Shown one piece after another: positions 33,019 to 41,008 of a DNA stretch of 52,023 bases. The notes under the pieces are model-generated. The model had not been told where the DNA came from. It saw only the letters and a list, made by a program, of their open reading frames with translations, and did not search any database. The stretch is from positions 1 through 52,023 of the forward strand of contig CAZXTL010000012.1 of the NCBI GenBank assembly GCA_964643725.1, read 5' to 3'. Numbering within the stretch: position 1 is the stretch's first letter; each line of letters opens with the position of its first letter. The translations under genes and the position numbers were made by a program. This stretch comes from DYQY01 sp964643725 (lineage in GTDB: Bacteria > Margulisbacteria > Riflemargulisbacteria > GWF2-35-9 > DYQY01).

Positions 33019-33638
33019 TTCTTCTTTATAAACAGCAACGGAAAAACTATGTCGCTGAAACAACAAGGCAGCCAAACAGCTAAAAATAAAAACAATGCTA
33101 TGAATAAGCTCTGGAAAACACCAAACGAACCAGACTGCGCTTGCATAACATGAAACAAAGAAGCCGCGGTACTAACCAAAACATGACTTGCATGAGAAAA
33201 ATGAGTTTCTTTTTTAAAGAAAAAAGACAATCCTATGCCCAAAATTGCTGCTAAATTGATAATAATAGGCGTCTCTATTATTCCAATATGAGGTTGCGCA
33301 TTCTCTAATCCGAGAAAAAGTTCTCCCCAATATGGAACAATACAATCACTTAAAGTGGCAATTCCGATAGATCCGACATAACCAATCAAAAAAACACTTA
33401 AATATCCCCACCATGTCTTTTTGTCTGATTGCTGATAATTGCTAAAAATAGTTGAGGTTACAAAAGCACTAAGAACTACGTGCAATGGATGAGAAAATCC
33501 AAACAATTGATGTGCCACCTCTCTGCTCAAGAACCCAGGGAACATCATCCTTATTAAAAACATAGCAAGAACAGCTATAACGGCACCGGAAAAAGTAAAT
33601 CTGAAATGTTCCTTTAATTCTTTTAATACTGTTAACAT
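33015..33638 (-). CDS. Polytopic membrane protein of unknown function
   Basis: 207 residues with about five hydrophobic segments (near 15-35, 48-65, 77-97, 123-140, 178-200). Histidine-rich spots occur in FSHPLHVVLSA and THFSHASHVLV, on either side of the bilayer core. No family is recognised. GAGGAG lies 5 bases before the ATG. It is tightly coupled to ispH (ATGA overlap), so a role connected with isoprenoid lipids or the membrane is possible. Confidence 0.8.
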   Translation of the reverse strand: MLTVLKELKEHFRFTFSGAVIAVLAMFLIRMMFPGFLSREVAHQLFGFSHPLHVVLSAFVTSTIFSNYQQSDKKTWWGYLSVFLIGYVGSIGIATLSDCIVPYWGELFLGLENAQPHIGIIETPIIINLAAILGIGLSFFFKKETHFSHASHVLVSTAASLFHVMQAQSGSFGVFQSLFIALFLFLAVWLPCCFSDIVFPLLFIKKK

Positions 33639-33648
33639 CGTAACTCCT

Positions 33649-34305
33649 CTATTTTACCAACAATTGTATCTCTTCTGGACAAGAGACAAGATGCATTGCA
33701 CCATTTTTCAGTAATTCCTCTTTTGTCCTAAATCCCCACAAAGCACCTACTGCAATCATACCTGCATTTACCGCAGCTTGCATATCTACATCAGAATCGC
33801 CAACAAATAATACCTCCTCAGGCTTTACGCCAAGGGCAGTAGCGATATAAAAAGCAACCGTTGGGTCAGGCTTCTTTGGAAACCCGTCGTGAGTCCTCTC
33901 GCCACAAATCATCTCAAAACATCCAGGAAGAAGCTCTTCAACCATTTCTACAGTGCTTAGGTGTGGTTTATTAGAAAGAACAGCAAGCTTAACGCCCTTC
34001 TCTTTTAAGTAACCCAGTATTTCCATTATCCCATCAAAGGGAACAGAATGTTCTCTCCATTTTTTAGCGTAACTTTTTCGAAAACTTACAACAAACTTAT
34101 CGATAGTCTCCTGATTACAAATATTTTTAGGAAGCACACCATCAACAAGCCTATCCAAACCACTACCCACTAAATATTTATATTCATCTTCTGAAAAATT
34201 TGGTAAAGATAACTCATCTAAGGCAATATTCATAGAATTAGTAATATCAGTAATTGTATCTAATAGCGTCCCATCCAAATCAAAAATAACTGCTTTTATT
34301 GTCAT
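33649..34305 (-). CDS. HAD-superfamily phosphatase, phosphoglycolate-phosphatase-like
   Basis: 218 residues. Motif I DLDGTLLDT (Asp9, Asp11), a helical cap (about 18-85), motif II VLSNK, Lys in motif III, and motif IV FVGDSDVDMQAA are all present. The closest well-known group is Gph, which hydrolyses 2-phosphoglycolate, but related enzymes use pyrophosphate or sugar phosphates. It overlaps the stop of the TonB-dependent receptor gene by one base. Confidence 0.88.
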   Translation of the reverse strand: MTIKAVIFDLDGTLLDTITDITNSMNIALDELSLPNFSEDEYKYLVGSGLDRLVDGVLPKNICNQETIDKFVVSFRKSYAKKWREHSVPFDGIMEILGYLKEKGVKLAVLSNKPHLSTVEMVEELLPGCFEMICGERTHDGFPKKPDPTVAFYIATALGVKPEEVLFVGDSDVDMQAAVNAGMIAVGALWGFRTKEELLKNGAMHLVSCPEEIQLLVK

Positions 34306-36380
34306 CAGAATTTAAATCTTACTCCAAACAACGGGGTCATAGGCATCATCTTCACCTCTGATCTTTGAGAATAGTCGTTATTCCACACATATTCATAAAC
34401 ATTATTTACATTCAACACGTTTGTCACACCAATATATGTCTGCCCCTCAAACTCATTAAATGGCCATATAGGTTTCTTGTGCTCTAAAATTATTGTTAAA
34501 TTATTATAGTCCGGCAATCTTGCCTTATTATATTTACTAGTATTATTTATATAATCTATCCTTACATTTAAAGTTGTCGCTCCCGTAAGATCAGTATATG
34601 GCCGTCCTGAATGATATTGAAAGTCCAAAACAAGACCCCAATCATCACCCATATCTATTTCGCTAGACAAGCTGAATGTATGCATTTGATCATGATTCGC
34701 AGGATAGTTTCTGCTTACAAAATCTACATAATTAGCTTCTTGATTAGTATAAGCAGCCATTGCCTTCCATCCGTCACTTTTCTTCTTTTTAAATAAAATC
34801 TCTATCCCATTTGCATTGCCTCTCTTGCTGTTATCATAACCTGTTATCATTCCTTGATTATTTGTCTGCTCGCTAATTAAATCTCTATACTCTTTACTAA
34901 AAATAGTTAGGGAAAAGTCTGCTGATTTCCCTAATTGATGTTCAATCCCCAAATTATACTGAATAGCTTCTTCTGGCAAAAGATCAACAAATTGCGCACT
35001 TACAATCTGTGGGCTATATTGGGAATACTTCCCAACAGAAAATTTTAGGGTTGAACCTTCATCCTTTATCCGCAATCCGATTCTTGGCTGAAATGATTTT
35101 GACTGAGATAAAAAGCTATGATCTATAAAGCTATAGCGAAGGCCCACATCTAAAAACAATTTATCTGGTAATAATTCTTGCTCGTCCTGCACGTATGCCC
35201 CGTAAACAGGATATTCCTTCTTATAATCCTCAGAAGAAAACGCTTCTGCAATTCCAGGAAAACCATAATTCCCTAACAAATGCTGATTCTCTGATTCCTT
35301 GACAGTTCTTTCTTGTCGATAATACAGTCCTGTTGATACTAAATGATTCTTGGTAACCCTATATTGCAAGTCTGTCATAACAAAATAAGGCTCTTGTTTC
35401 AACTTTTCAGAAACTGTATCGACGCCAACCATGCTATTCTTGCTTAGCACCGAATTCTCCATGCCTACGACAACTTCTGTCTTAAGCTCATCACTCCAAT
35501 AACTAGTAAGTTTTGTCTGTAAAAAGTTCCTCCTAGCAACTGAGGAGTGCTCGCCTGTCTGCCCTAAATTAAAATCTTTATTGTTAAGCTTATAAAAGTC
35601 ATAATATGTCTTAAAATCTATCACTACATCATGTTGCGAGGATAACTTCATAAAAAACTTCTGACCATAATTTTCCAAATGTGGGGCTATTCTATTCTGG
35701 TCTTCATGTAGCATTTGTAACAAATAATCATAATACGTTCTCCTCATTGAAATCAAAAAAGAACTCTGGCCTCTCATAATAGGTCCCTCCACTATTAACT
35801 GAAGGTCTGTCAAGCTCTGAGCAACATCCATTCGATAGTTATATCTATCTCCTTCTCTTTCTTTAACATCAATAACACCACTTAAAGCATCAGGGTAACA
35901 AACTGGGATGCCAGAAGTATATACCTTTGTTTCTTTAATAAGTTGTGGATTTACTAGACTACCTTTGCCATCAAAAACAAATGCTTCATAAACCGGCTGA
36001 CCATTAACAAGGGTTACAGTCTCATATGCTCCCCCACCTCTAAAATACAAAGATGCATCAAAATCTCCACCATCAGAAACTCCTGGCAACTCTCTATGCA
36101 TCATTTTCACATCAGGAAAAACTGTTAACCGATTCTTCTCCATATAATCTTCACCGCTAATGCTATAAGCAGAACCACTCCCGCCACTATAAGAAAAGGA
36201 TTGCACTTTAGATTGTTCTTCGCTTTTCTGCGTAATATCTTGCTGATCTCTTACAACTGCCTTAACCATATCTTTTAAGGATGTACTTCGATTATTTAAA
36301 AAATGAGTATAGTTACCAGTAGTCGAAAAAGCGACAACTGGTAAAAACAATAAACAGAAAACAAGCCCACGTCTACCCAT
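34305..36380 (-). CDS. TonB-dependent outer-membrane receptor
   Basis: 691 residues. A signal peptide (about 1-19, LVFCLLFLPVVAFS) precedes a linker and a plug domain (about 85-180; FPDVKMMHRELPGVSD, FRGGGAYETVTLVNGQPVYE). A barrel rich in alternating strands ends in GVRFKF, with the terminal Phe needed for outer-membrane insertion. Ligand unknown. I see no TonB, ExbB or ExbD gene in the window. GAGG lies 5 bases before the ATG. Confidence 0.9.
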   Translation of the reverse strand: MGRRGLVFCLLFLPVVAFSTTGNYTHFLNNRSTSLKDMVKAVVRDQQDITQKSEEQSKVQSFSYSGGSGSAYSISGEDYMEKNRLTVFPDVKMMHRELPGVSDGGDFDASLYFRGGGAYETVTLVNGQPVYEAFVFDGKGSLVNPQLIKETKVYTSGIPVCYPDALSGVIDVKEREGDRYNYRMDVAQSLTDLQLIVEGPIMRGQSSFLISMRRTYYDYLLQMLHEDQNRIAPHLENYGQKFFMKLSSQHDVVIDFKTYYDFYKLNNKDFNLGQTGEHSSVARRNFLQTKLTSYWSDELKTEVVVGMENSVLSKNSMVGVDTVSEKLKQEPYFVMTDLQYRVTKNHLVSTGLYYRQERTVKESENQHLLGNYGFPGIAEAFSSEDYKKEYPVYGAYVQDEQELLPDKLFLDVGLRYSFIDHSFLSQSKSFQPRIGLRIKDEGSTLKFSVGKYSQYSPQIVSAQFVDLLPEEAIQYNLGIEHQLGKSADFSLTIFSKEYRDLISEQTNNQGMITGYDNSKRGNANGIEILFKKKKSDGWKAMAAYTNQEANYVDFVSRNYPANHDQMHTFSLSSEIDMGDDWGLVLDFQYHSGRPYTDLTGATTLNVRIDYINNTSKYNKARLPDYNNLTIILEHKKPIWPFNEFEGQTYIGVTNVLNVNNVYEYVWNNDYSQRSEVKMMPMTPLFGVRFKF

Positions 36381-36479
36381 CGCTACCTCATCTAAAAATC
36401 ATTCATCAGAGTGATTACTATCACCTTGTTTATATGTTATCCTATTTAGTATTATACTGTACATTATCTCGAGGATATA

Positions 36480-37292
36480 ATGAAAAAACTGTTGACTCTA
36501 TTTTGTGTTTATTGCTTCTTCTCTTCTGTTTTTGCAAGTGAAAAACCTACAAGTTCTTTTGCTATAGACTACCTTAATAAAAACGAACTCTTCCTCTATG
36601 AAAAATACAATAGCACTAATGTCGTGAACGCTGAATACTCTTTTAGTGAATACGCTTCTTACCTTCAAGACTCCTTCAAAGATCTTCCTTTTTCTAAAAT
36701 TCTTTACACCCCTACTTCTTACCTGTTATCTACAGGAAACATGGTCTTTCTTTTTGATTTATATAGTATTTCTTCTGTTATATATCAAACAATCCAAAGT
36801 GAAAATGATTTCAAAAAACTATTAGACATTCATAATAAAAGATTTGGCGACCCTATTTTAAGCACTTCCCAAGGAAAGACATCAAAAATTATCTGGGAAA
36901 CAAATTCTGGAAATATTCTTATAAGCCACACCGTTCGTCCTCTCGGATTTACATTACAAAACATGGTTACGGAAACACCTCATCCTGGGTTTGCCTTTAT
37001 TGACCTTGAAAACGTTAATTTTGGAACATCTCTTAGTATTTGGAAACTTCTGAAAGAAAACAAGATTATAGATATAAATGGATTAGCTATTGCCAAGGAC
37101 TTAGACAAGAACCTCAATCAACTTGATAAGATCCTTTCACCTCTAGAACTAAGTTCAATAAATATCCAAAAGTTGAAGGTTATGCTATTAGCAACAACTT
37201 ACGGTGAAACAAACATTTTATATTTAAACAAAAGCAACAGCTTTCTCGTAAACGACAATGAAGACGAAGATTTTAATCTTATGCTACAATAA
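36480..37292 (+). CDS. Hypothetical exported protein
   Basis: 270 residues. The signal peptide (1-20, FCVYCFFSSVFAS) predicts export to the periplasm. The mature part has no domain I recognise and is rich in Ser, Asn and Leu. TATACT (36454-36459) and GAGG immediately before the ATG give a normal leadered start, unlike the downstream ruvB. It diverges from the TonB-dependent receptor. Confidence 0.75.
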   Translation: MKKLLTLFCVYCFFSSVFASEKPTSSFAIDYLNKNELFLYEKYNSTNVVNAEYSFSEYASYLQDSFKDLPFSKILYTPTSYLLSTGNMVFLFDLYSISSVIYQTIQSENDFKKLLDIHNKRFGDPILSTSQGKTSKIIWETNSGNILISHTVRPLGFTLQNMVTETPHPGFAFIDLENVNFGTSLSIWKLLKENKIIDINGLAIAKDLDKNLNQLDKILSPLELSSINIQKLKVMLLATTYGETNILYLNKSNSFLVNDNEDEDFNLMLQ

Positions 37293-37297
37293 ACCAT

Positions 37298-38326
37298 ATG
37301 GAACGGAACCCTTCGGTAGACCCTAGTCATGAAGAACCAATACTAGAGACCTCTCTAAGGCCAAAAACTTTTGATCAATACATCGGCCAAGAAAACATCA
37401 AAAAAAACTTAAAAATACTAATCCAAGCAGCTGTGGAAAGAAAGGAAACAATTGACCATTTACTTTTCTATGGTCCTCCTGGACTTGGAAAAACAACCCT
37501 TGCCAACATTATCTCCCATGAAATGAACGTTAACATCAAAACCACCTCAGGCCCTGCTATTGAAAGACCAGGCGACCTTGCTGCGATACTTACCAATCTG
37601 CAAGAAGGTGATATTTTATTTATTGATGAAATCCACCGATTAAGCAAAGGAGTAGAAGAAGTTCTTTACCCTTCCATGGAAGATTACAAACTAGACATTA
37701 TAATTGGAAAGGGCCCATCTGCCCGTTCTATTCGGCTTGATATTCCCAAGTTTACTCTAATAGGAGCTACAACCAAAGCGGGAATGCTTTCTTCTCCTTT
37801 AAGAGATAGATTTGGTTATGTAGCTAAATTAAACTTTTATACCGAAGCAGAGCTCTTACAAATCATTTATCACTCAGCTTCAACGCTTGGCATGAAAATA
37901 GAAAAAGAAGCGGCCATGGCCTTAGCAAAAAGAAGCAGAGGAACCCCAAGGCTTACCAATCGACTTTTAAAAAGAGTTCGAGACTGGGCTCAGGTCAATA
38001 AGTCATCAAGTATCAGCACTCTGATTGTCAACGAAGCAGTTGAATCCTTAGGTGTAGATAAGCTTGGTCTGGATGAACACGATAGATTGCTCCTAAAAAC
38101 AATAATAGAAAAGTTCAACGGTGGACCAGTGGGGCTCGACACGATTTCCGCAGCCTTATCTGAAGATAGCAATACTATTGAAGACGTAGTTGAGCCATAC
38201 CTACTACAACTAGGACTTATCGACAGAACAGCCAGAGGAAGAGTTGCCACCAAAACCGCTTATCATCACCTTGGACTAAAAGCTCCAGAGACCTCTCAAA
38301 TAGAACAAAAAAGCTTATTTCAATAA
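37298..38326 (+). CDS. ruvB: Holliday junction branch migration ATPase RuvB
   Basis: 342 residues, standard length. Walker A GPPGLGKTTLA, Walker B LFIDEIHRL, sensor 1 GATTKAGMLSSPLRDRFG and the C-terminal winged helix (FNGGPVGLDTISAAL ... RTARGR) are present. It drives branch migration with RuvA. No ruvA or ruvC is nearby. TACAAT lies 7 bases before the ATG and there is no ribosome binding site. Confidence 0.97.
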   Translation: MERNPSVDPSHEEPILETSLRPKTFDQYIGQENIKKNLKILIQAAVERKETIDHLLFYGPPGLGKTTLANIISHEMNVNIKTTSGPAIERPGDLAAILTNLQEGDILFIDEIHRLSKGVEEVLYPSMEDYKLDIIIGKGPSARSIRLDIPKFTLIGATTKAGMLSSPLRDRFGYVAKLNFYTEAELLQIIYHSASTLGMKIEKEAAMALAKRSRGTPRLTNRLLKRVRDWAQVNKSSSISTLIVNEAVESLGVDKLGLDEHDRLLLKTIIEKFNGGPVGLDTISAALSEDSNTIEDVVEPYLLQLGLIDRTARGRVATKTAYHHLGLKAPETSQIEQKSLFQ

Positions 38327-38422
38327 CGCTTTCTACAAATAACCTTCAACTTATTTAGATGGGAATATTTTTCAATGTTTACGATATATTCATACATAAA
38401 CAAACTTAAGGAAGGTGTTTCT

Positions 38423-39169
38423 ATGTCAGAAATAAAATTAGATAATGGTTACAAATTAACAAGAAGTGGTGCTTTTCAAGCCAAAGGTGTAGAAGCAGCT
38501 CTAAAAGAAATTGCCGGTAATGATCAAATCATAACAGCTACTGAGCTAACCCAAGCAAATTTTTCTTCTGACGCTAAAACTGCTTTCTTTGCCAAAATGC
38601 TAACGACTCAAATGGCAGGTAATCCTTTTGAAATAACTGAATCCTCCGTGTCTGATCTTGAAGATAAAATGGAAAAAGCATGGGCCATTGATAAAAATAA
38701 GCCAACTTCTTCTCCAAGTGCCACTCAAAATGTTGGTCGTCCAACTGTTATAGCAACACCAAAAGCAGAAGCAACAAAGAAAACAACCAAATCAGAAGAA
38801 AAAGGATTTTTCATGGAACAGATTGATAGCATGAAAAAAGCCTTTACTATAGATTTCTATACTAATGTACGTAAGTCAGAAAGCGATATTAGAGAGGAAG
38901 GTTGGGGAGCCATAAAAGCCTTTACAATCATAGGAGCAATTGGTGGGCCAATCGGAATGATAGCTGGAGCTGGACTAGGAATAGCAGCAACTGCCATTAA
39001 ATTAATGGTCAAAGAATTTGTTGCCCCTGAACCAATAAACAAACCTACCATCACCTTTGATGATGAAGACTTAAAAGATCAAGCAAAAGCACATGACGCA
39101 AAAAGAGGAAATCGTTTTGACGAAAAATATGTACCTAAACCCAACTTTTTAGATACATTAAAAAAATAA
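38423..39169 (+). CDS. Hypothetical protein with Gly-rich helical segment
   Basis: 248 residues from the ATG at 38423, where AAGGAAGG precedes the start. An N-terminal region (about 1-85) is helical, followed by a Pro/Thr/Ser/Lys linker (about 90-130). A Gly/Ala/Ile-rich hydrophobic stretch (about 168-195, GAIGGPIGMIAGAG) resembles glycine-zipper segments that insert in or oligomerise at membranes. It has no signal peptide. Function unknown. A strong terminator follows. Confidence 0.75.
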   Translation: MSEIKLDNGYKLTRSGAFQAKGVEAALKEIAGNDQIITATELTQANFSSDAKTAFFAKMLTTQMAGNPFEITESSVSDLEDKMEKAWAIDKNKPTSSPSATQNVGRPTVIATPKAEATKKTTKSEEKGFFMEQIDSMKKAFTIDFYTNVRKSESDIREEGWGAIKAFTIIGAIGGPIGMIAGAGLGIAATAIKLMVKEFVAPEPINKPTITFDDEDLKDQAKAHDAKRGNRFDEKYVPKPNFLDTLKK

Positions 39170-39174
39170 ACCAC

Positions 39175-39203
39175 AAAAAGCCCTCTAAATAGAGGGCTTT
39201 TTT
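39175..39203 (+). terminator. Terminator after the Gly-rich protein gene
   Basis: AAAAAGCCCTCT pairs with AGAGGGCTTTTT around a 4-base loop, ending in a T-run. Confidence 0.9.
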
Positions 39204-39231
39204 AATTCTCTCCACACGTTACAATAGAGTT

Positions 39232-39795
39232 ATGAAAACTCTCCTGAATCTAAATGCCTCAACGATTGAAAGAGAATATAAACTAGGACGCATTATCAAG
39301 GTTAATGACTTAATGTTATCGGACTATTCTTATAAATTAACTGAACCTATTGGCAAAAACTTTCATTCTGAGTTTAAACCTGAACTTACTCCACCAAAAA
39401 TGTTAAAGCTCGGTGTTTTTGAAGGGAAATATCTTAATGATTGCACAGATGAATTTCCCAAGGAATGGTATGAAAATGCAAGAGATAAGCTCTCCAAAAC
39501 ACCTAATGAAAAGCTAAATTGCTTTAAAGTAAAATCACGACAATCGCTATCTGTCTGGATAGAGAAAGATTGGATAAAATTCGGCGACCCTGATATCAGG
39601 GGTTGGTTTCAATGGTATTGCCGTTACTATCTAGGACGCCGCTCACCAGAAGTAGACTTAAGGCAAATAAAAAGATGGAAAGCATTTACCAGACACCTTG
39701 GACAAATACATGCTAACTGTATGCCGAGAGACTTAACTTGCCGTCCTCGTCAACGCCAAGCGCTTCTTCAATGGGCATATGACCCATTTATTTAA
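39232..39795 (+). CDS. Conserved hypothetical protein (aromatic/Arg-rich C-terminal half)
   Basis: 187 residues. The C-terminal half is unusually rich in Trp, Arg, Tyr and Cys (GWFQWYCRYYLGRR, IKRWKAFTRHLGQI, LTCRPRQRQALLQW). I recall this pattern from a widespread uncharacterised family found in bacteria and some eukaryotes, but no function is known to me. TACAAT lies exactly 6 bases before the ATG, so a leaderless message is predicted. The conserved aromatic and basic residues suggest nucleic acid or nucleotide contact, which is inference. Confidence 0.8.
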   Translation: MKTLLNLNASTIEREYKLGRIIKVNDLMLSDYSYKLTEPIGKNFHSEFKPELTPPKMLKLGVFEGKYLNDCTDEFPKEWYENARDKLSKTPNEKLNCFKVKSRQSLSVWIEKDWIKFGDPDIRGWFQWYCRYYLGRRSPEVDLRQIKRWKAFTRHLGQIHANCMPRDLTCRPRQRQALLQWAYDPFI

Positions 39796-39814
39796 CTATT
39801 TATAGCTACTTCCT

Positions 39815-39859
39815 GTTCACTTGTTCTCTGCTCACTATTCACTGTTCCCCGTTTACTGT
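39815..39859. repeat. Degenerate heptamer repeat before hisB
   Basis: Units close to GTTCACT repeat with a 7-base period and run into the hisB -10 box. The layout matches the cleaner array at 2094-2127 before rpe. Confidence 0.65.
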
Positions 39860-39865
39860 TATAAT
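39838..39865 (+). promoter_or_regulatory. hisB promoter built on the heptamer repeat
   Basis: TTCACT (39838-39843), 16-base spacer, TATAAT (39860-39865), 6 bases to the ATG at 39872. Hexamers and spacings are identical to those of rpe. Confidence 0.6.
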
Positions 39866-39871
39866 AGAAAC

Positions 39872-40459
39872 ATGATAACAAGAAAATCTTCACTTAGCAG
39901 AAACACTAAAGAAACACAAATTAGCGTTGACTGGAATCTTGATGGTAAAGGAACTTACTCAAATAAAACAAGCATTCCCTTCCTGAACCATATGCTTGAC
40001 CTGTTCGCTAAACATGGTTATTTTGATCTTACTGTGGTTGCTACAGGCGACATCGAGGTTGACCATCACCATCTAGTAGAAGACTTAGGCATTGTCATGG
40101 GACAAGTTTTCAAAGCCGCACTAGGCGACAAAAAAGGCATCAAACGTTACGGATTTTTTATTTTACCTATGGATGAATCTCTAGCAACTGTTGCTATTGA
40201 TATCAGCAACCGACCTTATTTAAATTTTGATGTTAATTTCGGTGAGCAACTTCAAGCATTTGATCACGCGCTTATTAAAGAATTCTTCTCTGCATTTGTA
40301 ACTAATGCTGGAATAACACTTCATATTAAAGTTCCATACGGAGACAATTCTCATCATATTATCGAAGCAATTTTTAAATGCTTTGCTAAAACCTTAGATA
40401 TCGCTATTTCTTCAGAAGGAAGAGAAACAGGCATTCCTTCAACCAAAGGGATTATTTAA
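39872..40459 (+). CDS. hisB: Imidazoleglycerol-phosphate dehydratase
   Basis: 195 residues from the ATG at 39872. The monofunctional enzyme of histidine synthesis converts imidazoleglycerol phosphate to imidazoleacetol phosphate. Manganese-binding signatures DHHHLVEDLGI and DNSHHIIEAIFK, and FLNHMLDLFAKHG at the start, are intact. No other his genes are nearby. The start is fixed by a TATAAT 6 bases upstream; earlier in-frame codons fall in the repeat and promoter. Confidence 0.95.
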   Translation: MITRKSSLSRNTKETQISVDWNLDGKGTYSNKTSIPFLNHMLDLFAKHGYFDLTVVATGDIEVDHHHLVEDLGIVMGQVFKAALGDKKGIKRYGFFILPMDESLATVAIDISNRPYLNFDVNFGEQLQAFDHALIKEFFSAFVTNAGITLHIKVPYGDNSHHIIEAIFKCFAKTLDIAISSEGRETGIPSTKGII

Positions 40460-40474
40460 TAAAACTCATTATGT

Positions 40475-40480
40475 TATACT
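40475..40480 (+). promoter_or_regulatory. -10 element of pyrR
   Basis: TATACT exactly 6 bases before the ATG at 40487; there is no ribosome binding site. Confidence 0.5.
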
Positions 40481-40486
40481 AATCGC

Positions 40487-41008
40487 ATGAAAAATAAAAT
40501 AATGCATAGCGTTAATGACCTTGTCTCTCGAATTGCTGATGATATCATCGACGAACACGAAGAGCTCTCCTCTGTTATTTTGGTTGGAATCATCACTAGA
40601 GGATTCCCTCTTGCTCAAAGAATTGCTAATAAAATCTTTGAAAAAACCGGAGAAAAGATTCCTGTAGCAAAATTAGACATAACTCTTTATCGTGATGACC
40701 TTACACTGAAAGGCCACGCAATCCAACTACATGAAACAGAAATAATTCAAGACATCACTGACGAAACAATAATTCTGGTAGATGACGTTTTTTTCCACGG
40801 CAGAACAGCTAGAGCAGCAATAGAAGCAGTTCTTGATCATGGTAGACCAAAAAGGATAGAACTTGCTATACTTATAGACAGAGGATATAGAGAATTACCA
40901 ATTTCTGCTAATTATACTGGTATTACTATCAATACTAATGAAAAAGACCAAATTAAGGTATTATTACAAGAAACTGACGGAGAGGACAAGATTATAATCA
41001 ATGACTGA
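40487..41008 (+). CDS. pyrR: PyrR-type phosphoribosyltransferase
   Basis: 173 residues. PRPP-binding loop ILVDDVFFHGRTARAA, LDITLYRDD and LIDRGYRELPI are the hallmarks of PyrR, the pyrimidine operon attenuator that often also has uracil phosphoribosyltransferase activity. No pyr genes or attenuator are in the window, so its target lies elsewhere. It overlaps ftsH by 8 bases. In other bacteria the hpt gene holds the place before ftsH, so a phosphoribosyltransferase there is familiar. Confidence 0.93.
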   Translation: MKNKIMHSVNDLVSRIADDIIDEHEELSSVILVGIITRGFPLAQRIANKIFEKTGEKIPVAKLDITLYRDDLTLKGHAIQLHETEIIQDITDETIILVDDVFFHGRTARAAIEAVLDHGRPKRIELAILIDRGYRELPISANYTGITINTNEKDQIKVLLQETDGEDKIIIND

